64,000 bases of DNA from JANQIO01 sp043585095. Its GTDB lineage: Bacteria; Pseudomonadota; Gammaproteobacteria; Pseudomonadales; Halieaceae. The position numbers and the translations under genes are program-made. This document shows positions 21,201 to 24,428 of this stretch, piece after piece. The stretch spans positions 3,348,001 to 3,412,000 of the forward strand of contig CP121321.1 in NCBI GenBank assembly GCA_043585095.1, written 5' to 3'. The notes under the pieces were generated by a model. It ran no database searches and had not been told where the DNA came from. It worked only from the letters and a program-made list of their open reading frames with translations. Position 1 is the first letter of the stretch. Every line of letters begins with the position of its first letter.

Positions 21201-23178
21201 CGACGAAAGCAGTCGCTATAGAGCTATTGGTTTCTCCATCATTTGCAACGATTTCGATCGCCCGGGTTGCCGTCGCTGAGGCGAGGCCGTCGCTGTTGCT
21301 GTACTCAATGCCTTCCAGGGCGGTGACGATATCGCTGATATTCGTCGCGCTAGAGCCGGACCATGTCAGGGTCAAAGAGGTACTCGATGCGGCACTCGAG
21401 GTGATGTTGGGATAAAGAGAGTCATCAATCGTAAGCGTATCGGTGCCAAATGCATTAGTGAGATTGACGGTAACTGAGGTGATATCCGTGTTGTCATAGT
21501 TGGTCAGGCTGACGTCGCCGACATCGACAATTTTCTGGGCATCGCCCACGCTGACGTCAAATTCGGTGTTGTAGTCGACGCCAGTCGCGCCACTATCATC
21601 GTTGGCGTCAATGTCCAGACGTATCGCAGAACCGATCCAGTCAAAGAATGCAGCTGAGTTCAGACTGCCGTCGCCTTGATCCGCAATCGCAAACTTCACG
21701 GTGTAGGTATCGTTCTGCGGATCGCCTGGCAAGATCAGCAGCGTGTCGCCTAAGGTCGTGACCCAGTTCTGCTCAGTGTTGGGATCTGTATCGTCGTTTT
21801 CTAGCAGCGTTACACCATCTACCTCGATGTTGTTGCCAAACGCGTCCTCTGTGTTGTGAAGGGCATCGAGGTTGCTAAAGATAAACTCGTCATAGGAAGT
21901 GCCGAGAGTATCGTTGCGCAGATAAACGCCGAACAAATCGGCAAAGCCACTCGCTGAGTAAGTGTCGGTCTCCTCTGTAGAAAATACGTAGGTCAGGGCA
22001 ACTTTTGTCACGCCCGGGTCAGTGACAAAGCTAAACTCAAAAACGCTGACATCAAACTGGTTAAAATCAATACCGTCGCCTGCGGCTGACGCGTCGAGCT
22101 CGGCATCATCCGTATCACTAATCGTGCCACCGGTAAGGTCATCGCTTGCCTTGAAGGCTGTCGTGTTGCCTTCTTTCAGGGGGTCGTTCGTGCCGTCACC
22201 GATCAGGCTGTCTACCAGCCCCGTACTAATGACCACGCCCCGATCCATCAGATTGCCTGAGTTAAAGGACGTCTGGAGGTCTTCAAACCTGGCGATGGAT
22301 TCAGGATCACCCTGATAATTCACGCTACTAAATATGACGCCACTTCCCGGCGGAGACAGAGCTTCGGCGATCTCTTGATCGGCAGCATCATCGCCCGCCG
22401 CGCCGCCACCGTTGTCAGCAGAGATGTCATCGCGACTCTCGACGCTAAGCGCTAGCAGATTGCCCCAGCTTTGCTGACTGGATGCGCTGATCGCTACATC
22501 TGCTTCTACATCGCCCGCAGTAACCTCTAAATCCCAGTCGCCGCCCTCTAGCGCAGCACCGGTATCGTCGCTGGAGGCTGCAATATCCGCTCCAGTGATC
22601 TCGGCCATCCGCTCAACGAAGGATATGCCTTGATCGCCCTCGGCAACGCTACAGCCATAAATCAGGATGTCGCCCGTCTCGGAAAGGCTGTCGCCCCATG
22701 ACTGCACGTGTGACAGGGTGTCACCATAAAGCGTGGCTTCAGTTAATGTGGAATTGCCCAGGCGCAGCTCACCAGCATCGCCGTGGCTGATGATATGCAT
22801 TGCACTGTAAGTTTTTCCGCTATTGCTCAGGACGTCGGCGATGTACTCCACGCCGTCGACGTCCGAGTCGATGTAGTGCACTTCAACGTCGGCAGAAAGG
22901 TGCGCCAATAGTTGGTCGACATCTTCGACTTGACTGTCGACAAACAGGATTTCGGGGCCATCGGTTACTGGAGCCGCAGTGGAGTCCTGATCGGTCTCGC
23001 CGAGTGCAGCTACCAGGCTGGTGATGTTTTCCTGTTCGCGGTGATGTTCTTCACTGGGGCTTTGTTCAATTGTGTCTTTGTCAGAGCCGCTATCAGCGCT
23101 ATCGGCAACCGTGACTGCGCCCGCTGCATCCAGCAGCACGCGGTCCTCAAGTTTGCGATAACGCTTTTTCCAGTTCAT
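1..23178 (-). CDS. Giant multidomain repeat adhesin (DUF4347 / VCBS / LamG / tandem-95), C-terminus outside window
   Basis: One frame is open from ATG 23178 to base 1 with no stop: at least 7,726 codons, roughly 0.8 MDa. The start follows an AGGGA ribosome site. In order: a short leader with LEDRVLLDAAG and no Sec signal; DUF4347 (about residues 74-243, HIISHG motif); a choice-of-anchor-L-like domain (about 265-460); Ig-like/VCBS/cadherin-like domains with DxNDAP-type linkers; LamG-like domain A (about 1395-1605); more VCBS and cadherin domains; LamG-like domain B (about 2105-2340); a cadherin domain; then about 54 identical 94-residue units. DUF4347 plus VCBS proteins are usually type I-secreted Ca-dependent surface proteins. 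That route, and adhesion, are inferred, because the C-terminal secretion signal lies outside the window. The array may continue further left. Being minus-strand and unterminated, this gene is easy to miss; the long plus-strand frame over the array is an artefact. Confidence 0.93.
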   Translation of the reverse strand, partial: MNWKKRYRKLEDRVLLDAAGAVTVADSADSGSDKDTIEQSPSEEHHREQENITSLVAALGETDQDSTAAPVTDGPEILFVDSQVEDVDQLLAHLSADVEVHYIDSDVDGVEYIADVLSNSGKTYSAMHIISHGDAGELRLGNSTLTEATLYGDTLSHVQSWGDSLSETGDILIYGCSVAEGDQGISFVERMAEITGADIAASSDDTGAALEGGDWDLEVTAGDVEADVAISASSQQSWGNLLALSVESRDDISADNGGGAAGDDAADQEIAEALSPPGSGVIFSSVNYQGDPESIARFEDLQTSFNSGNLMDRGVVISTGLVDSLIGDGTNDPLKEGNTTAFKASDDLTGGTISDTDDAELDASAAGDGIDFNQFDVSVFEFSFVTDPGVTKVALTYVFSTEETDTYSASGFADLFGVYLRNDTLGTSYDEFIFSNLDALHNTEDAFGNNIEVDGVTLLENDDTDPNTEQNWVTTLGDTLLILPGDPQNDTYTVKFAIADQGDGSLNSAAFFDWIGSAIRLDIDANDDSGATGVDYNTEFDVSVGDAQKIVDVGDVSLTNYDNTDITSVTVNLTNAFGTDTLTIDDSLYPNITSSAASSTSLTLTWSGSSATNISDIVTALEGIEYSNSDGLASATATRAIEIVANDGETNSSIATAFVDIVGFMDAPTVDSQVATTLQPTITGSFDEADSDTLVIVVDGQTYTWVNVRSGGTPPAGLSSDGSGNWSLDLSAVSPSQSLADGVTYNVSVTSISAGGSLSDASTNEVTVNLAATFAAVDDSLSIGEDGPAANVAVSGVLQNDLGATSVTAVTGGSVGSPVTGSGGGEFTINANGSYTYDPNGQFENLVEGQTATDSITYTASDGSATATATLTVTITGTNDAPIITGDLAATIDEGTSYTLLPADLGYSDPDDLDAGVSFTVDSVLNGLIQVGGVDAFSFTATQLTNGDVSFVHDGSETTTATFGVSVEDGNEDASVPVSSLFTFTVNLVDDVPVASNDSVTTDEETVFNGNVPAANDPDGPPIDAAGFALVDDVPPGSGTLTFNNDGSYSFDPGSDFDELEIGDTEDVTFTYTASNTSAVVSAPATITITVTGTDDPPPAEDNAITVAEDGPATSLGLPVLSSVETSETLTITVAQVPTVSQGEITIGMGGAVVGATDVLTPAQLNQLVFTPTANFEGIADSFIYEVSDGTPGDEATGTVTIDVSPGNDDAPVAEDGGLTVLSDSTDTNLGLSVPVSQDLGETLTITVDQVPTVGQGEITIGPGGATVSVSDTLTPAELAQLVFTPAPGFEGSAASFVYTLSDGTGADDDTGTVTLQVNAGLTAQDDTLTVSEDDTAVTVPADGVLTNDFNAPSLVTANLTLNFDAAQDSPTGDGTWEDQQGSGYQWDYAGSGVTFNSSPASDYPGITGFYSFDGTDVTGALFETGGGAGESFDNLPGNPSDADATFEIWFRASSDSDQDVLFESGAGGDGISLSLDRSGASTNGFLDFKVKDGGADTQIQVDLDGLGIDPTTEFIQVVGVVDLGSATGVRLYVNGQLEATGDATSLSDWAGGNEASLGGFDGINFPSGGAFEGDIAQFRLYETAFADPDVQQNFDHITQSLTVTEANGSAVPDPAGGPPTSVTVTGTAGGEFTVFSDGSYTYNPNGITAGLFDSLAIGDAPATDSITYTVEDALGDISTATLTVSITPANDAPELNLGPAATVDEGDSYVLTPTDIGYTDIDDINAGITFSISNEVDGQIQVSGSPASSFTPSQLAAGLVTFVHDGSEATPASFDVSVEDGNEDGSAPVAETFTLTVNPLDDPPESVASSVSGAEDGGDITVQLTGVDTDGDVVSFRILSLPVGGTLYADAGKTIPVAVNDVISATITGPFDSEIAELFFEPNTDFNGVTTVEFAAIDNTGNQDATPALATITVTSVPDDPEFVGDGDAPGDPDNVDTYDFGAVQIGTLDGAAVGTVFAEDGDAGSLPLTYQFSGGGLTDDIFTLNATTGVITVNQDIVEADIGSYTLTVEVVQDGSVEDSATVSIEVSGFEANPDTGVTGEDSPLNITDPASGLLSNDLTINPGITTSLLYANFDAANPPVGGTVWDDENDSPLTQFNLGGTGVTYDSAVDSEITTIEAAYDFSSATSPLVTTGSFPENITELSATFELWAKFDTPLTNGQDYVLLDMADGDGSFSLVYRAGPTPEDGSFFVYVDDDDNANEITLELDLNGEIDPTADFMQIALRIVDADAASTISLLVNGGTANGGLQSSVDVDTPEFPASFDDWGQQVAIALGGVSGTQGGPASGVTTNDFSGQIASFRVYEDNGAGGTGNLSLDDSQLSTNYQALIKPYVSAVAGVDPIDGSSSLTGTVDAPTTLTLGSGLDSTAVQGSAGGLFTIFSDGTYSYDPEGGFDPDVFDPLQIGDTPPTDSVTYTITAADGSTSTSTLTVTVTPVNDAPVIDDQTLQYDENLEDGDLVGTVVATDIDNDLADLSFSFVATGTNTSADGFFEIDNDGNITITAAGIVEAQNDFETTPNSFDYDIEVSDGFLTDTATVTLEVLDVNDPPEATDNTVTVDEDQVYAFDSADFTFTDVETDALVSITIDAAPSGSGVLEYNGGAITFPITVTAANIGLLTFTPAANDNGTGYAAFDFTVNDADLGEVAATLTIDVDPVTDLTAADDTLTVDEDSVANPGDVSTNDSTLSGGTLTYAVDTDVSNGTLNLNGDGTYTYTPDANFNGTDSFTYVVTDADSGESLTQTVTITVDPVTDLTAADDTLTVDEDSVANPGDVSTNDSTLSGGTLTYAVDTDVSNGTLNLNGDGTYTYTPDANFNGTDSFTYVVTDADSGESLTQTVTITVDPVTDLTAADDTLTVDEDSVANPGDVSTNDSTLSGGTLTYAVDTDVSNGTLNLNGDGTYTYTPDANFNGTDSFTYVVTDADSGESLTQTVTITVDPVTDLTAADDTLTVDEDSVANPGDVSTNDSTLSGGTLTYAVDTDVSNGTLNLNGDGTYTYTPDANFNGTDSFTYVVTDADSGESLTQTVTITVDPVTDLTAADDTLTVDEDSVANPGDVSTNDSTLSGGTLTYAVDTDVSNGTLNLNGDGTYTYTPDANFNGTDSFTYVVTDADSGESLTQTVTITVDPVTDLTAADDTLTVDEDSVANPGDVSTNDSTLSGGTLTYAVDTDVSNGTLNLNGDGTYTYTPDANFNGTDSFTYVVTDADSGESLTQTVTITVDPVTDLTAADDTLTVDEDSVANPGDVSTNDSTLSGGTLTYAVDTDVSNGTLNLNGDGTYTYTPDANFNGTDSFTYVVTDADSGESLTQTVTITVDPVTDLTAADDTLTVDEDSVANPGDVSTNDSTLSGGTLTYAVDTDVSNGTLNLNGDGTYTYTPDANFNGTDSFTYVVTDADSGESLTQTVTITVDPVTDLTAADDTLTVDEDSVANPGDVSTNDSTLSGGTLTYAVDTDVSNGTLNLNGDGTYTYTPDANFNGTDSFTYVVTDADSGESLTQTVTITVDPVTDLTAADDTLTVDEDSVANPGDVSTNDSTLSGGTLTYAVDTDVSNGTLNLNGDGTYTYTPDANFNGTDSFTYVVTDADSGESLTQTVTITVDPVTDLTAADDTLTVDEDSVANPGDVSTNDSTLSGGTLTYAVDTDVSNGTLNLNGDGTYTYTPDANFNGTDSFTYVVTDADSGESLTQTVTITVDPVTDLTAADDTLTVDEDSVANPGDVSTNDSTLSGGTLTYAVDTDVSNGTLNLNGDGTYTYTPDANFNGTDSFTYVVTDADSGESLTQTVTITVDPVTDLTAADDTLTVDEDSVANPGDVSTNDSTLSGGTLTYAVDTDVSNGTLNLNGDGTYTYTPDANFNGTDSFTYVVTDADSGESLTQTVTITVDPVTDLTAADDTLTVDEDSVANPGDVSTNDSTLSGGTLTYAVDTDVSNGTLNLNGDGTYTYTPDANFNGTDSFTYVVTDADSGESLTQTVTITVDPVTDLTAADDTLTVDEDSVANPGDVSTNDSTLSGGTLTYAVDTDVSNGTLNLNGDGTYTYTPDANFNGTDSFTYVVTDADSGESLTQTVTITVDPVTDLTAADDTLTVDEDSVANPGDVSTNDSTLSGGTLTYAVDTDVSNGTLNLNGDGTYTYTPDANFNGTDSFTYVVTDADSGESLTQTVTITVDPVTDLTAADDTLTVDEDSVANPGDVSTNDSTLSGGTLTYAVDTDVSNGTLNLNGDGTYTYTPDANFNGTDSFTYVVTDADSGESLTQTVTITVDPVTDLTAADDTLTVDEDSVANPGDVSTNDSTLSGGTLTYAVDTDVSNGTLNLNGDGTYTYTPDANFNGTDSFTYVVTDADSGESLTQTVTITVDPVTDLTAADDTLTVDEDSVANPGDVSTNDSTLSGGTLTYAVDTDVSNGTLNLNGDGTYTYTPDANFNGTDSFTYVVTDADSGESLTQTVTITVDPVTDLTAADDTLTVDEDSVANPGDVSTNDSTLSGGTLTYAVDTDVSNGTLNLNGDGTYTYTPDANFNGTDSFTYVVTDADSGESLTQTVTITVDPVTDLTAADDTLTVDEDSVANPGDVSTNDSTLSGGTLTYAVDTDVSNGTLNLNGDGTYTYTPDANFNGTDSFTYVVTDADSGESLTQTVTITVDPVTDLTAADDTLTVDEDSVANPGDVSTNDSTLSGGTLTYAVDTDVSNGTLNLNGDGTYTYTPDANFNGTDSFTYVVTDADSGESLTQTVTITVDPVTDLTAADDTLTVDEDSVANPGDVSTNDSTLSGGTLTYAVDTDVSNGTLNLNGDGTYTYTPDANFNGTDSFTYVVTDADSGESLTQTVTITVDPVTDLTAADDTLTVDEDSVANPGDVSTNDSTLSGGTLTYAVDTDVSNGTLNLNGDGTYTYTPDANFNGTDSFTYVVTDADSGESLTQTVTITVDPVTDLTAADDTLTVDEDSVANPGDVSTNDSTLSGGTLTYAVDTDVSNGTLNLNGDGTYTYTPDANFNGTDSFTYVVTDADSGESLTQTVTITVDPVTDLTAADDTLTVDEDSVANPGDVSTNDSTLSGGTLTYAVDTDVSNGTLNLNGDGTYTYTPDANFNGTDSFTYVVTDADSGESLTQTVTITVDPVTDLTAADDTLTVDEDSVANPGDVSTNDSTLSGGTLTYAVDTDVSNGTLNLNGDGTYTYTPDANFNGTDSFTYVVTDADSGESLTQTVTITVDPVTDLTAADDTLTVDEDSVANPGDVSTNDSTLSGGTLTYAVDTDVSNGTLNLNGDGTYTYTPDANFNGTDSFTYVVTDADSGESLTQTVTITVDPVTDLTAADDTLTVDEDSVANPGDVSTNDSTLSGGTLTYAVDTDVSNGTLNLNGDGTYTYTPDANFNGTDSFTYVVTDADSGESLTQTVTITVDPVTDLTAADDTLTVDEDSVANPGDVSTNDSTLSGGTLTYAVDTDVSNGTLNLNGDGTYTYTPDANFNGTDSFTYVVTDADSGESLTQTVTITVDPVTDLTAADDTLTVDEDSVANPGDVSTNDSTLSGGTLTYAVDTDVSNGTLNLNGDGTYTYTPDANFNGTDSFTYVVTDADSGESLTQTVTITVDPVTDLTAADDTLTVDEDSVANPGDVSTNDSTLSGGTLTYAVDTDVSNGTLNLNGDGTYTYTPDANFNGTDSFTYVVTDADSGESLTQTVTITVDPVTDLTAADDTLTVDEDSVANPGDVSTNDSTLSGGTLTYAVDTDVSNGTLNLNGDGTYTYTPDANFNGTDSFTYVVTDADSGESLTQTVTITVDPVTDLTAADDTLTVDEDSVANPGDVSTNDSTLSGGTLTYAVDTDVSNGTLNLNGDGTYTYTPDANFNGTDSFTYVVTDADSGESLTQTVTITVDPVTDLTAADDTLTVDEDSVANPGDVSTNDSTLSGGTLTYAVDTDVSNGTLNLNGDGTYTYTPDANFNGTDSFTYVVTDADSGESLTQTVTITVDPVTDLTAADDTLTVDEDSVANPGDVSTNDSTLSGGTLTYAVDTDVSNGTLNLNGDGTYTYTPDANFNGTDSFTYVVTDADSGESLTQTVTITVDPVTDLTAADDTLTVDEDSVANPGDVSTNDSTLSGGTLTYAVDTDVSNGTLNLNGDGTYTYTPDANFNGTDSFTYVVTDADSGESLTQTVTITVDPVTDLTAADDTLTVDEDSVANPGDVSTNDSTLSGGTLTYAVDTDVSNGTLNLNGDGTYTYTPDANFNGTDSFTYVVTDADSGESLTQTVTITVDPVTDLTAADDTLTVDEDSVANPGDVSTNDSTLSGGTLTYAVDTDVSNGTLNLNGDGTYTYTPDANFNGTDSFTYVVTDADSGESLTQTVTITVDPVTDLTAADDTLTVDEDSVANPGDVSTNDSTLSGGTLTYAVDTDVSNGTLNLNGDGTYTYTPDANFNGTDSFTYVVTDADSGESLTQTVTITVDPVTDLTAADDTLTVDEDSVANPGDVSTNDSTLSGGTLTYAVDTDVSNGTLNLNGDGTYTYTPDANFNGTDSFTYVVTDADSGESLTQTVTITVDPVTDLTAADDTLTVDEDSVANPGDVSTNDSTLSGGTLTYAVDTDVSNGTLNLNGDGTYTYTPDANFNGTDSFTYVVTDADSGESLTQTVTITVDPVTDLTAADDTLTVDEDSVANPGDVSTNDSTLSGGTLTYAVDTDVSNGTLNLNGDGTYTYTPDANFNGTDSFTYVVTDADSGESLTQTVTITVDPVTDLTAADDTLTVDEDSVANPGDVSTNDSTLSGGTLTYAVDTDVSNGTLNLNGDGTYTYTPDANFNGTDSFTYVVTDADSGESLTQTVTITVDPVTDLTAADDTLTVDEDSVANPGDVSTNDSTLSGGTLTYAVDTDVSNGTLNLNGDGTYTYTPDANFNGTDSFTYVVTDADSGESLTQTVTITVDPVTDLTAADDTLTVDEDSVANPGDVSTNDSTLSGGTLTYAVDTDVSNGTLNLNGDGTYTYTPDANFNGTDSFTYVVTDADSGESLTQTVTITVDPVTDLTAADDTLTVDEDSVANPGDVSTNDSTLSGGTLTYAVDTDVSNGTLNLNGDGTYTYTPDANFNGTDSFTYVVTDADSGESLTQTVTITVDPVTDLTAADDTLTVDEDSVANPGDVSTNDSTLSGGTLTYAVDTDVSNGTLNLNGDGTYTYTPDANFNGTDSFTYVVTDADSGESLTQTVTITVDPVTDLTAADDTLTVDEDSVANPGDVSTNDSTLSGGTLTYAVDTDVSNGTLNLNGDGTYTYTPDANFNGTDSFTYVVTDADSGESLTQTVTITVDPVTDLTAADDTLTVDEDSVANPGDVSTNDSTLSGGTLTYAVDTDVSNGTLNLNGDGTYTYTPDANFNGTDSFTYVVTDADSGESLTQTVTITVDPVTDLTAADDTLTVDEDSVANPGDVSTNDSTLSGGTLTYAVDTDVSNGTLNLNGDGTYTYTPDANFNGTDSFTYVVTDADSGESLTQTVTITVDPVTDLTAADDTLTVDEDSVANPGDVSTNDSTLSGGTLTYAVDTDVSNGTLNLNGDGTYTYTPDANFNGTDSFTYVVTDADSGESLTQTVTITVDPVTDLTAADDTLTVDEDSVANPGDVSTNDSTLSGGTLTYAVDTDVSNGTLNLNGDGTYTYTPDANFNGTDSFTYVVTDADSGESLTQTVTITVDPVTDLTAADDTLTVDEDSVANPGDVSTNDSTLSGGTLTYAVDTDVSNGTLNLNGDGTYTYTPDANFNGTDSFTYVVTDADSGESLTQTVT
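15850..17090 (-). repeat. Diverged block B inside the adhesin: LamG-like domain plus VCBS domain
   Basis: On the minus strand this part reads as an Ig/VCBS edge (EDSPLNITDPASGLLSND), a LamG/concanavalin-like jelly roll (about 16860-16160) and a VCBS domain ending TPVNDAPVIDD. The same order occurs in the block at 18080-19190, so the two look like an old duplication of a LamG+VCBS module. LamG folds often bind glycans or proteins, so this block could be a ligand-binding part of the adhesin; that is inference. Unlike the downstream array, the two blocks are well diverged. Confidence 0.7.
18080..19190 (-). repeat. Diverged block A inside the adhesin: LamG-like domain plus VCBS domain
   Basis: The minus strand encodes a LamG-like domain (about 19000-18370) with the hallmark strand VRLYVNGQLEATGD and a closing AQFRLYETAF segment. 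A VCBS domain follows (GGEFTVFSDGSYTYNPNG) and ends SITPANDAPELNL. Order and motifs match block B at 15850-17090. A CSPG/cadherin-3-like domain (GLVTFVHDGSE) follows it and has a relative near 20520-20205 (GDVSFVHDGSE), so several domain types were copied within this gene. Confidence 0.7.
19190..19870 (-). repeat. Two adjacent diverged ~340-bp domain repeats in the adhesin
   Basis: Two consecutive minus-strand domains share a diagnostic core: QVPTVSQGEITIGMGGA then QVPTVGQGEITIGPGGA, each followed by LTPAxLxQLVFTP and a YxxSDGT segment. They are a tandem duplication that has drifted in sequence, in contrast to the perfectly conserved 282-bp array in the same gene. Confidence 0.75.
21800..22390 (-). 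other. Choice-of-anchor-L-like domain of the giant adhesin
   Basis: Minus-strand residues about 265-460 include DRGVVISTGLVDSLIGDGTN, an FEFSFVTDP strand, TYVFSTEETDTY and ADLFGVYLRND. This pattern (VVLSTG ... FxYVFxSEE ... DVFGFxL) matches the family called choice-of-anchor L in secreted bacterial proteins. It is recognised by motif only. No anchoring role can be read from this window because the C-terminus is missing. Confidence 0.65.
22450..22960 (-). other. DUF4347 domain of the giant adhesin
   Basis: Minus-strand residues about 74-243 start EILFVDSQVEDVDQLL, contain the family-typical HIISHGDAGELRLG, and continue with a DILIYGCSVAEG strand. DUF4347 sits near the N-terminus of very large repetitive surface proteins of marine bacteria; its function is not established. 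It directly follows the short LEDRVLLDAA leader. Confidence 0.85.
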
Positions 23179-23534
23179 GTGTTTCCCTGATCGGTATTGG
23201 CGATCTGTTTACATTTGGCTGTGCCGACACGAGCTATGCCCACGTCAGACCATGGAGCTAAATATTCGGCGCGCGACCGCTGGAAATCCAAATTTCACGG
23301 ACGCAAAGCACGCGCAGAGACTAAGACACTCTCCACTGTAGAGAATTCAAAGCCTGAACGCGTATTCGAGTGCGCAGTTTGTGACAGCCTTGGCACTTCT
23401 TCAATACAACTACTACGGATTGCGTAGTGAGCCGCTGCGGCCAGAAACGGCGGGGGCTCCTGCAAAAAGTACGGGCTGGTGCATGAAACCGCAAACGCAA
23501 GCTATACTCGCTGCCAATTAACGGAGAGAACCCT
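23179..23534. promoter_or_regulatory. Divergent regulatory region between the adhesin and the TauD gene
   Basis: These 356 bp hold no credible gene. Toward the dioxygenase there is a good -10 hexamer TATACT (23503-23508) 26 bp before its ATG, with only a poor -35. A perfect inverted repeat ACTACG-gattg-CGTAGT (23412-23428) sits mid-region and could be an operator. On the minus strand the adhesin has a clear AGGGA ribosome site, but no convincing promoter could be fixed; an AT-rich GAATATTTAG lies about 80 bp before the start. All promoter calls are by eye. Confidence 0.4.
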
Positions 23535-24428
23535 ATGATATCGGCTACACCTGTGACGCCAGCGCTAGGCGCAGAAATCACCGGCATCGACCTGAGAGAG
23601 CCGCTAAAAGAGGCCGACCTAATCGCTATCCGGAAGGCGCTGGTGGAGCATCAGGTGCTGTTCTTTCGCGGGCAGGCAATCGAGCCTGCGCATCAGCAAG
23701 CTTTGGCAGAAGCCTTTGGCCCGCTGCAATCGCATCCGGCTTATGCAACGGTCGAAGACTTTCCTGCTATTACTATTCTCGAGAGCACAGCAGATAGACC
23801 CTCGCTGATCGAAAAGTGGCATACGGATATGACGTTCAGGCAGCGACCTCCTATGGCGACAATGCTGCGCAGCCGGGTGATTCCCGCGGTGGGAGGCGAC
23901 ACGCTGTTTGCCAGCACTACAGCAGCCTGGGAGGGGCTCTCCTCTCCAATAAAGAGACTTCTTGAAGGTCTTACCGCCGAGCACAGTTTTGAGCACGGCT
24001 TTCGGGAAAGCCTGTCCGAGCCCGGCGGTCGTGAGCGCCTTGCACAGGCGCTGATCGAGAACCCGCCGGTACGTCACCCGGTCGTGCGCAAGCACCCGGA
24101 GAGCGGGCGTAAGCTATTGTTCGTCAACTCGCTCTTCACTACCCATATCTGTGAATTGAACCGGACTGAAAGTGAGCACTTGCTATCAATGCTGTATCAG
24201 CATATTCAGCAGCCAGAGTACTGCTGCCGGTTTCGGTGGGAGCCAGATGCTATCGCATTCTGGGACAATCGCAGCACGCAGCACCGGCCGGTTAACGACT
24301 ACTTCCCAGCCCATCGCCGCATGGAACGCATTACCATTGACGGCGATGCGCCGTTTGAGGGCGGCTGTGATGATTCAACGACGTCTCCAGATAATACGGA
24401 GCATAGTCCATGTCTGGAATCAGCCTAA
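23535..24428 (+). CDS. TauD/TfdA-family Fe(II)/2-oxoglutarate-dependent dioxygenase
   Basis: 297 aa. The iron-binding triad is visible: His96-x-Asp98 in KWHTDMTF, and the distal His250 in NRSTQHRPVNDY. The 2-oxoglutarate-binding Arg lies in HRRMERITI (about 261-265). The family oxidises sulfonates, aryloxyacids or related small molecules with O2 and 2-oxoglutarate; the substrate here is not predictable. The start is well supported by GGAGAG upstream. The last 19 bp overlap the next gene in another frame, implying co-transcription with the sensor phosphatase, an unusual partner. A taurine-specific role is not supported, because no ABC transporter genes are nearby. Confidence 0.92.
   Translation: MISATPVTPALGAEITGIDLREPLKEADLIAIRKALVEHQVLFFRGQAIEPAHQQALAEAFGPLQSHPAYATVEDFPAITILESTADRPSLIEKWHTDMTFRQRPPMATMLRSRVIPAVGGDTLFASTTAAWEGLSSPIKRLLEGLTAEHSFEHGFRESLSEPGGRERLAQALIENPPVRHPVVRKHPESGRKLLFVNSLFTTHICELNRTESEHLLSMLYQHIQQPEYCCRFRWEPDAIAFWDNRSTQHRPVNDYFPAHRRMERITIDGDAPFEGGCDDSTTSPDNTEHSPCLESA

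Noticed and set aside
15623..23427. Many plus- and minus-strand frames of 60-160 codons over the adhesin head
   Set aside because: All overlap the continuous minus-strand reading frame and show no independent family signal.
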